Origin: an uncultured Rhodocyclaceae bacterium
GTDB lineage: Bacteria; Pseudomonadota; Gammaproteobacteria; Burkholderiales; Rhodocyclaceae
Length of the DNA: 9,722 bases
Direction of reading: 5' to 3'
NCBI GenBank assembly: GCA_937892345.1
Contig: CALAGF010000131.1
Location: 1 to 9,722, forward strand
The notes beneath the pieces are model-generated. The model was not told the DNA's origin. It made no database searches and saw only the letters and a program-made list of their open reading frames with translations. The position numbers were made by a program, and so were the translations under genes. This document shows positions 1 through 6,400 of this stretch, in pieces (position 1 is the first letter of the stretch; every line of letters begins with the position of its first letter).

Positions 1-2
1 CG

Positions 3-50
3 AAAGCTTCGTCTACAGGCTCAAGCACCACATTTCGGGAAATGCCATGA
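3..50 (+). CDS. Possible C-terminal tail of an upstream gene (partial)
   Basis: The frame starting at base 3 is open from the window edge and ends in TGA at 48-50. This gives an ATGA overlap with the permease start at 47, a common arrangement of translationally coupled genes. The visible tail is about 15 residues ending in FREMP and is too short to identify. Related permease/thioredoxin operons often carry an ArsR-type regulator upstream, but nothing here proves that. The permease frame is also open to the window edge, so a longer permease N-terminus is an alternative reading. Confidence 0.25.
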   Translation, partial: KASSTGSSTTFREMP

Positions 51-1093
51 GCTCAATCCATCTCACACCGCCAACCCGCACGCCCGCTTGGCTCGCCCTG
101 ATCGCCCTGGTCGGCGCCCTCTGGATTACGGCCTACAGCCATCTGAGCGAATGGGCCGAGGCAATAATCGGCCTGTTCGGCCTCGACCGCAGCACGCCCT
201 TCGGCGAAGCCCTGCATTTCTTTTTCTACGACACGCCCAAGGTGCTATTGCTGCTCACCGCTGTCGTTTTCCTCATGGGCGTGGTGCAAACCTTCTTTGC
301 GCCCGAACGCACCCGCGCCCTGCTCTCCGGTCGGCGCCAGGGCGTTGGCAACCTGCTCGCCGCGATGCTCGGTATCGTTACCCCCTTCTGTTCCTGTTCG
401 GCAGTGCCGCTATTCATTGGTTTTCTGTCGGCAGGCGTACCGCTGGGCGTGACTTTCTCTTTCCTGATTTCTGCACCGATGGTGAACGAAGTGGCCCTGG
501 CCCTGCTGTTTGGCCTGTTCGGCTGGCAGGTTGCCGCGCTCTATCTCGGCCTCGGCCTGATGGTCGCGATTGTTGCCGGACTGATCATCGGGCAATTGAA
601 GATGGAACATCACCTGGAGGACTGGGTACAGCAAATCCAGCGCGGCGAAGCAGGCTGGGATGGCGATCCCGCCGCTGACTGGCCGGCGCGCTTTGCCGCC
701 GGCTGGCAGCATGTTCGCGAGATTGTCGCCAAAGTATGGCCTTACGTCCTTGCCGGCATCGGGCTGGGGGCGGGCATCCACGGCTACGTCCCGCAGGATT
801 TCATGGCCTCGTTCATGGGCAAGGATGTCTGGTGGGCCGTACCGGCTGCGGTCGTGTTGGGCGTGCCGATGTACACCAACGCCGCCGGCATCATCCCGAT
901 TGTCGAAGCGCTGATCGGCAAAGGTGCCGCGCTTGGCACCGTGCTGGCCTTCATGATGAGCGTCATCGCCCTCTCCGCGCCCGAAATGATCATCCTGCGC
1001 AAAGCGCTCAAACCCCCATTGATCGCCGCATTTGCGGGCATCGTCGCCACCGGCATCCTGCTGGTCGGTTACATCTTCAACCTCGTTTTGTAA
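47..1093 (+). CDS. ArsP/DUF318-type inner-membrane permease (COG0701)
   Basis: A 348-residue polytopic membrane protein of the ArsP_1/DUF318 permease family. Hydrophobic segments lie near residues 13-33, 66-84, 100-125, 130-155, 160-182, 230-248, 264-282, 290-312 and 324-346. A hydrophilic loop at about 185-225 splits them into two halves. The family signature TPFCSCS is at 112-118, with the cysteines at 115 and 117, and a conserved APMVNE follows at 143-148. Characterised relatives export trivalent organoarsenicals (ArsP) or are linked to metal efflux, with the cysteines thought to bind the substrate. The substrate here is unknown. The stop is 11 bases from a CxxC thioredoxin-like gene, so the two are almost certainly co-transcribed. 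The ATG at 47 follows GGGAA about 5 bases upstream. Confidence 0.88.
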   Translation: MSSIHLTPPTRTPAWLALIALVGALWITAYSHLSEWAEAIIGLFGLDRSTPFGEALHFFFYDTPKVLLLLTAVVFLMGVVQTFFAPERTRALLSGRRQGVGNLLAAMLGIVTPFCSCSAVPLFIGFLSAGVPLGVTFSFLISAPMVNEVALALLFGLFGWQVAALYLGLGLMVAIVAGLIIGQLKMEHHLEDWVQQIQRGEAGWDGDPAADWPARFAAGWQHVREIVAKVWPYVLAGIGLGAGIHGYVPQDFMASFMGKDVWWAVPAAVVLGVPMYTNAAGIIPIVEALIGKGAALGTVLAFMMSVIALSAPEMIILRKALKPPLIAAFAGIVATGILLVGYIFNLVL

Positions 1094-1104
1094 GGAGCAA
1101 CACC

Positions 1105-1335
1105 ATGAAAGACATCAAGGTCCTCGGCACCGGCTGTGCCAACTGTCGCAACACCATCAAACTGATCGAGGAAGTCGCCGCGGAAAAGGGCGTTGCGGTC
1201 CACCTCACAAAAATCGAGGATTTGCCGCAAATCATGCAATACGGCGTGATGTCCACACCCGGCGTGGTGGTCGATGGCAAGGTGGTGCACGCAGGCGGCG
1301 TGCCGGACCGGGCGAAAATAAGCACTTGGTTATAG
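1105..1335 (+). CDS. Thioredoxin-like small redox protein (TM0996/MTH895 family)
   Basis: A 76-residue thioredoxin-fold protein with a CANC active site (C11 and C14) close to the N-terminus. The cis-proline motif STPG is at 50-53, followed by the usual VVVDGKVVHAG strand and the C-terminal helix. Its length and motif spacing fit the small 'redox-active disulfide protein 2' / glutaredoxin-like family. These genes are repeatedly found beside DUF318 permeases, where a role in handing thiol-bound metal or reducing the permease cysteines is plausible but unproven. There is no signal peptide, so it should be cytoplasmic. The start is supported by AAGGAG at 1092-1097, seven bases before the ATG. Longer in-frame readings that begin inside the permease gene are out-of-frame shadows of it. 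Confidence 0.9.
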   Translation: MKDIKVLGTGCANCRNTIKLIEEVAAEKGVAVHLTKIEDLPQIMQYGVMSTPGVVVDGKVVHAGGVPDRAKISTWL

Positions 1336-1366
1336 ACTGAGCAGCCTGACGGAGGAGACCCACACC

Positions 1367-2299
1367 ATGAAAAAAATCCTGCTCGCCTTGACCGGCGCCC
1401 TGCTGCTGTTCACCCAAACTGTACGTGCGGAAGCCATCCTCACGGTCAACGCCCTCGGTGACGGCATTTACGCACTGATCGGCCAGACCGCTGGCCGGCT
1501 GTATGAAAACTACGGGCTGAACGCCAACTATGGCGTGATCGACACCCCCGAAGGCGCCATTTTGATCGATGCCGGCGCGTCGACCGTTGCTGCCCGCCTG
1601 CTGGAAAACGAGGTCAAAAAGCTCACCGGAAAAGCGGTCAAATGGGTGATCAACACCGGCGTCCAGGATCACCGCTGGCTCGGCAACGACTATTTCGCCA
1701 AGCAGGGCGCGCGGATCGTCGCCCTGCAACGCACGGCCACCACCCAGGCACAACTGGGTAAAGGCCAGATCGAGGCACTGTCCCGCGAACTGAAAGAGCA
1801 GATGGCTGGCACCACCCCGGCGCCAGCCGCCCAGCCACTGAGCGGAGACAGCCAGACGCTCAGCCTTGGCGGCCGCACACTGGAAATCCGCTATTTCGCC
1901 GACGCCCACTTCGCCGGCGATGCCATCGTCTGGCTGCCCAAGGAAAAAATCCTGTTTTCCGGCGACCACATCTACGTCGACCGCCTGCTCGGCATCCTGC
2001 CGGAAAGCAACGCAACAACCTGGCTACAGGCCTTCAATCAAGCCCTCGCCCTGCAGCCCGAGCGCATCGTGCCCGGCCATGGCCGGGTCTGCGATCCCGC
2101 CCAGGCACAACGCGAAACCGGGGCCTACCTCGAATTCGTGGTCAGCGGCACGCGAAAACTGGCCGAAGACATGGCCGGCGTCGATGTAGCCGTCAACACC
2201 CTCAAGGACGCACCTGCCTTCAGCCACCTGAAAAACTTTGCCGACCTGCACCGCGGCAACATCAGCCGCGCCTATTTGCGCATGGAAGCGGGGAATTGA
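1367..2299 (+). CDS. Exported metallo-beta-lactamase-fold protein with altered zinc motif
   Basis: A 310-residue MBL-fold protein (COG0491 type, resembling SoxH/quinoprotein-relay hydrolases). Residues 1-21 form a Sec signal peptide (KK, a hydrophobic core, then VRA|EA), so it acts in the periplasm. The fold is recognisable from IDTPEGAILIDAGAS (58-72), the AHFAGD region with H181, LFSGDHIYVD with D200, and VPGHG with H238. The helix that normally carries HxHxDH reads NTGVQDHRWLGN at 96-107. The first two metal histidines are thus replaced by G98 and Q100, while D101 and H102 remain. It is either a subfamily with different metal coordination or no longer a classical dinuclear hydrolase. A GGAGGAG ribosome site lies 9 bases before the ATG. 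It follows the thioredoxin gene by 31 bases in the same operon. Confidence 0.85.
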   Translation: MKKILLALTGALLLFTQTVRAEAILTVNALGDGIYALIGQTAGRLYENYGLNANYGVIDTPEGAILIDAGASTVAARLLENEVKKLTGKAVKWVINTGVQDHRWLGNDYFAKQGARIVALQRTATTQAQLGKGQIEALSRELKEQMAGTTPAPAAQPLSGDSQTLSLGGRTLEIRYFADAHFAGDAIVWLPKEKILFSGDHIYVDRLLGILPESNATTWLQAFNQALALQPERIVPGHGRVCDPAQAQRETGAYLEFVVSGTRKLAEDMAGVDVAVNTLKDAPAFSHLKNFADLHRGNISRAYLRMEAGN

Positions 2300-2311
2300 G
2301 ATATGCGTTTG

Positions 2312-2355
2312 GACACGCGCCCAGGAAACGAGCATCACAAATTCTGGGTCGTGTC
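2312..2355 (+). other. Stem-loop between MBL gene and DUF2283 gene
   Basis: GACACG (2312-2317) pairs with CGTGTC (2350-2355), and CCCAG (2320-2324) pairs with CTGGG (2344-2348). That makes 11 base pairs with a small internal bulge and a loop of about 19 bases. It sits 12 bases after the MBL stop. No T-run follows, so it is not a canonical intrinsic terminator. It may protect the operon 3' end or affect expression of the next gene. A 27-codon frame (2303-2386) runs through it and overlaps the DUF2283 start by ATGA. I recognise nothing in that peptide. Confidence 0.4.
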
Positions 2356-2382
2356 TCTTGATCGACAAATGAAGGCAAAAAA

Positions 2383-2568
2383 ATGAGATTCAACTACGAC
2401 CCAAATGTCGACGCCATGTACATCAAATTGAGCGACCGCCAGGTGATCGAATCCGAAGAAATACGGAAAGACATCATCCTGGACTACGACGAAGCCGGAA
2501 ATGTGACCGGCGTCGAGCTATTGAACGCGAGTAAATACGACAGCGCACCGATCACCAAAGCCGATTGA
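2383..2568 (+). CDS. DUF2283 family small protein
   Basis: A 61-residue protein matching DUF2283: YDPNVDAMYIKLSD near the start, then a conserved IILDYDEAGNVTGVELLNAS stretch at about 31-50. Members of this family are often encoded beside a DUF4258 protein in pairs that look like toxin-antitoxin modules, but their biochemistry is largely unknown. No DUF4258 gene is visible here, so this copy seems to be alone or orphaned. It faces the DUF4160/DUF2442 genes on the other strand. The ATG follows AAGG by about 8 bases. Confidence 0.85.
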   Translation: MRFNYDPNVDAMYIKLSDRQVIESEEIRKDIILDYDEAGNVTGVELLNASKYDSAPITKAD

Positions 2569-2585
2569 ACACAGCAAGCGCAATC

Positions 2586-2603
2586 AGGAAAGCCCGGCTT
2601 CCT
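2586..2603. other. Small hairpin between convergent genes
   Basis: AGGAA (2586-2590) pairs with TTCCT (2599-2603), and GCC pairs with GGC inside, with one bulged A. It sits in the 65-base gap between the DUF2283 stop and the stop of the convergent small membrane gene. There is no T-run on either side. A bidirectional terminator role is possible from its position only. Confidence 0.2.
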
Positions 2604-2633
2604 GGACCTTGCATTCATCGGAGAGATGGCGCA

Positions 2634-2939
2634 CTAAACCCGGACAGCCCAGAAATACTGCACCAGCCAGACAAAACCCAGCAGCAAGGCGAGTCCGAAT
2701 ACGGCAGACAAGGTTTCATCCAGCCGCTCGACCAGCCACTCGAAGCTCCAGATGAAACCAAACAGGCAAGCCAGACTCCCCAAGGCCAGCCACAACAACG
2801 CACCGCCGACACCGGCGGCGCCATAACTCGCCACCCCGCCCCACAGCCACAGCCCCACCCAGGTCAGCAGCACCACTCCGCTCATCAGCGATTGCAGGCG
2901 CGATGAGCTTAAAAAAAGGGAAGCGCGGCTGCGTGGCAT
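2634..2939 (-). CDS. Small putative membrane protein
   Basis: I do not recognise a family. From the ATG at 2939 it is 101 residues: a basic, serine-rich N-terminus (PRSRASLFLSSSR), then three hydrophobic segments rich in Trp, Leu and Gly, separated by a short loop FEWLVERLDET. This looks like a small inner-membrane protein. A GTG at 2945 and an internal ATG at 2885 (MSGVVLLTW) are alternative starts, and none has a clear ribosome site. It begins 9 bases after the DUF2442 stop on the same strand and may be translated from the same mRNA. A run of seven T (A on the + strand, 2911-2917) near the start is prone to slippage. The opposite strand is also open but gives a Pro/Gln-rich low-complexity product. 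Confidence 0.5.
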   Translation of the reverse strand: MPRSRASLFLSSSRLQSLMSGVVLLTWVGLWLWGGVASYGAAGVGGALLWLALGSLACLFGFIWSFEWLVERLDETLSAVFGLALLLGFVWLVQYFWAVRV

Positions 2940-2948
2940 TCGCACGAA

Positions 2949-3203
2949 TCAGGCAGCAAGGCCACGGGCCATCGTTGCATCACCCATGCCGGAAAGCAGG
3001 CCGGGCACCGAAATATCCTCATCAAGCGCTTCCCAGTGCAGCCCCAGGCCGCCGCCACTGATCACCACGGCGTTACGCATTTCGGCAGAGGCATGCAGAA
3101 GACGGGGAAAGAAGGCTAACGGCACACCAAGCTGGCGACCATCAAGCAGTTCAACCCACAGCATTGCATCGTCAAAATGGACTGACTTAGCCAAAGTACT
3201 CAT
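2949..3203 (-). CDS. DUF2442 family protein
   Basis: An 84-residue protein with the DUF2442 pattern: a VHFDDAMLWVELLDGR strand pair, GVPLAFFPRLLHAS, then a GLGLHWEALDEDISVPGLL segment. Family members occur as the second gene of DUF4160-DUF2442 pairs, a recurrent two-gene module resembling toxin-antitoxin systems; the molecular role is not established. I chose the ATG at 3203 because MSTLAKSVHF matches the family N-terminus and AAAGGG lies about 7 bases upstream. An ATG at 3236 would add 11 residues. It overlaps the end of the DUF4160 gene by 17 bases, which suggests translational coupling. Confidence 0.88.
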   Translation of the reverse strand: MSTLAKSVHFDDAMLWVELLDGRQLGVPLAFFPRLLHASAEMRNAVVISGGGLGLHWEALDEDISVPGLLSGMGDATMARGLAA

Positions 3204-3429
3204 GCCAAACCCTTTCAATCTCATCCACGTGCGCATTGACTTCCGCCAGAATCAAACGCAATTCGCCCGCAGAAAATCCATGATTCGCCGCCAGTGTCAC
3301 TTCAGGGCGAAGCCATAATTTCGCCAGACTCGCCCCCCGCTGCGCGTGCACATGTACCAGCTCACGTGGGTTGCCCTCATTGGAAAAAAAGAAAAACCGT
3401 ATGCCATCACTACGAAACACAACAGGCAT
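3187..3429 (-). CDS. DUF4160 family protein
   Basis: An 80-residue protein with the DUF4160 core: MPVVF, GIRFFFFSNEG, HVHAQRG, AKLWLRPEVTLAANHGFSAGEL and a C-terminal EIERVWHEYFG. It pairs with the overlapping DUF2442 gene in the usual order. In many genomes this pair behaves like an accessory, patchily distributed module, and a toxin role for one partner is often suggested but not proven. The ATG at 3429 has GAGGAG nine bases upstream. The GTG at 3435 lies only 3 bases from that site, so it is less likely. The gene begins 36 bases after the restriction-modification gene stop and may share its transcript. Confidence 0.88.
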   Translation of the reverse strand: MPVVFRSDGIRFFFFSNEGNPRELVHVHAQRGASLAKLWLRPEVTLAANHGFSAGELRLILAEVNAHVDEIERVWHEYFG

Positions 3430-3465
3430 GCTCACGCACTCCTCTGACTGAGGGATTGTAGTCCA

Positions 3466-6400
3466 TCACGCCGCCCGCCACGTATCGCCGTCTTGACGGG
3501 CGCGGCCGAGGGCGACCAGGGTTTGCAGGAGGTCGGGCAGGCGTTTTTTCCACGCGCCCTTGCCGCTGATGCGGCTGGCCAGTTGCGGCAGGGATTGCGG
3601 GGAACTGTCCAGCAAGCGCGCCAGCAAGGCCATCTGATCCGGCAAGGCCGCCGGCCACGGCGATTGCGCCGCCCTGGCAGCGCTCCCGACCACGGTCGAC
3701 TCGGTTTTTGCCCCATTTTCGCCGTCGACCGCTGGCAATACCGCCTGCGGCTGCTGGAAGGCCGGACGTACCCAGCGCACCCGCCCCGCTGCTTCCTCGC
3801 GCTGGCGTTCGGCATTCAAGGCCACCAGCCGCAACAACAGCCCCTCCTCCGCCGCCCGCCGCGCCGCCGTCCCCGGCACGGCAGACAATCCGGCGGCCAG
3901 ATCGTCCCAGCCATACGCCGCCAGCACGGCCGCATCCAGCTCGTCGTGCAGGGTTTTCAACACGCTCACCAGCCCCTGCGCATGGACGACCTTCTCTTTT
4001 GCGGTCAACGCCTCCCCGGCACGAATTTTCACCAGCACGTTGTACATCCCGGTCAGCGTCAACTCCGCATGCGCCGCCTGCTGCCGCTTGCGATGCCCAT
4101 CCAGCTGTTCCGCCAGATCGGCGATACGCGCCTGCAACGCCAGCGACGCCTCGGGAAAGGGGAAGGTTTCGAAGCAGGTCGTTTTGACGTAAACCGGCCG
4201 ATCTTCCAAAGTGCTCCCGGCAGCCATTACCCACGTCACATGCACCCCGCTCGACAGCACGCCCAGCGCATAGGCATCGTCCAGCGCAATACAAATCAAC
4301 TTGTTATCCGGCGCAATGGCGGCATCGAGAAACTGGAAGACCCGGTGCTTGGCCGTTTCCACCGTTGCGATGTAACGCGGCAGGTTGACCAAAGCCCCCC
4401 GCAAATCCTCACGCAGACGCCGATGCAGCCACCAGTTCAGACGTACCGAATCCAGCCGGTTTTGATCGCGCTCCGGTTTCACCCGCTCCAATACCCATTG
4501 ATACGTCGCCGGATAACGACTGCGCACCTCGTCTGCGGTCAACCCGAATAAATCAATCAATTTCACGCCGCGCGGCCGGTCGGTCAGATCGCGGCCGTTG
4601 CGGTAATCGCGAATCGGCGCATCAGCCTCCAGCACAAGCGCTTGTTCAGGCGTCACGATAAAACCAGCACCGCCAATCTCCAGCCCGCGATTACTGATAC
4701 CACCATTCGCCCGCAAGCTCTGAGCCGCCGCCACATTCGCCCCAATCCGCAAATCCGCGTGCAACTCTCCCTGTTGTGGGCGCAACAGCACATCCAGCCC
4801 TTCCCCGCCCTGATCGCTTTCAGCTGCTACGGTCAACACCTGTCCGGGCGCATTTTTCAACCGGTCGGCCACGGTCATGGCGATGCGCACGGCGGCGCCG
4901 TCGGCGCTGTCCACCCAGGGATGATCGGGGATGGCGAACACGAGGCGGAGCGGGGACGGTGGGGCGGGGGCAGCAACCGCCTTCGCCACGCGTGAAGGGC
5001 GCTGCCCCCGCCCCGCCGTCCCCGCGTTTTCCGTCAGCCCGGCGGCAACAGGAACCTCACCAGCACCCTCAACAGCACCTTCAATAGCAACCGCAGCCTC
5101 AACAACCCCGGCACCCGGCAAGGCCCCATCCAGCGCCGCCTGCACCACGCGCCGGTTAAAGGTCTGCTTCAAACTGTTGGTGGTAATGAAGCCAAAGCGC
5201 CGCGCCCCGCCAGAGGCCACCACACAGGCTGCGTGATGCCACCAGAACATCACGTAATCCGCCGATTCCGGCACCTCGGCCCAGGTCGACCGCAGCGCCT
5301 CGACATAGCCCTCGCCCAGCGCCGCCCGCATGCTCGCCGCCCCGATAAACGGCGGATTGCCGACAATGAAATCCGCCGCCGGCCACACCGCCTTGCGCGG
5401 ATTCACATAACGCCACACCGGCAATTGCGCCGATTCATCCGGCACCGCCTCGCCAGTGACCGGATGGATTTTGGTCGTCACGCCATCCCAACGCGTCACC
5501 GGCACCCCGGCTGCATCGGTCAACAGGCACTTTTCGTCAAAATCCAGCAGCGCATCGCGGCAAGCAATGTTTTTGAAATCGCGCAAAATCGGCGACGGCG
5601 GCAGGCCCGCGCTGCGCGTGCGGAAATGCCACTGCAAATAGCCGATCCACAACACCAGCTCGGCAATCGCCGCCGCCCGCGGATTGATCTCCAGACCGAG
5701 AAACTGGTGCGGGTCCACGGTCAGCCCTTCGGCCTCCAGCCGCTGCTGGCCGGCACCGATGCTGTGGGCAAAATCCAGCACCTCGCCTTCCAGTCGCTTC
5801 ATGTGTTCCAGCGTGACGTACAAAAAGTTGGCGCTGCCACAGGCCGGGTCGAGCACGCGCACCTGACACAGGCGGTGATGAAAGGCATCGATTTCGGCCA
5901 GCGCGGCCTGCGGCTTGTCTTCATTGGCCAGCAACAGGGCTGCCGCCTGCACATTGGCCCAATCCTCCCGCAGCGGCTGAATCACGGTGGGCAAGACCAG
6001 GCGTTCGACGTAGGGACGCGGCGTGTAGTGCGCGCCCAAGCTGTGGCGCTCGGCCGGGTCCAGCGCCCGTTCGAGCAGGGTGCCGAAAATGGCCGGTTCC
6101 ACCAGCGTCCAGTCGGCACGGGCTGCCTCGCGGAGCAGATCAATCTGATCGCGGGTGAGCGGCAGCACATCGGGCGACTTGAACAACTTGCCGTTGAAGC
6201 GCGGCAGTTGCTGGCGCAAGACCACGGAAAAACCGCCGCTGTCCATTTCCTGCCAGAGCGCGCCCACCAGCGGCACGAACTGTTCCGGCCTCTGGCTCAG
6301 GCTGGCCAGCAGATCGGTAAAGGCGCGAGCCGGCAACAGCCCCACATCTTCGGCAAACATGCAGAACAGGCTGCGCGTCAGAAAACCGGCGACGCGTTCA

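Noticed and set aside
736..1104. Upstream extension of the thioredoxin frame into the permease gene
   Set aside because: The permease membrane segments occupy this region, and the CxxC protein has a good ribosome site just before 1105.
2565..2906. 113-codon + strand frame after DUF2283
   Set aside because: It is a Pro/Gln/His-rich low-complexity product. The opposite strand gives a more convincing membrane protein in line with its neighbours.
2880..2917. GCTCATC/GATGAGC hairpin beside a run of seven A as a terminator
   Set aside because: On the + strand the run is A, not T. On the - strand the T-run comes before the hairpin. Neither orientation fits an intrinsic terminator.
3410..4294. 294-codon frame on the - strand overlapping the RM 3' half
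   Set aside because: It is an Ala/Gly/Arg-rich out-of-frame reading of the RM gene with no family signature.
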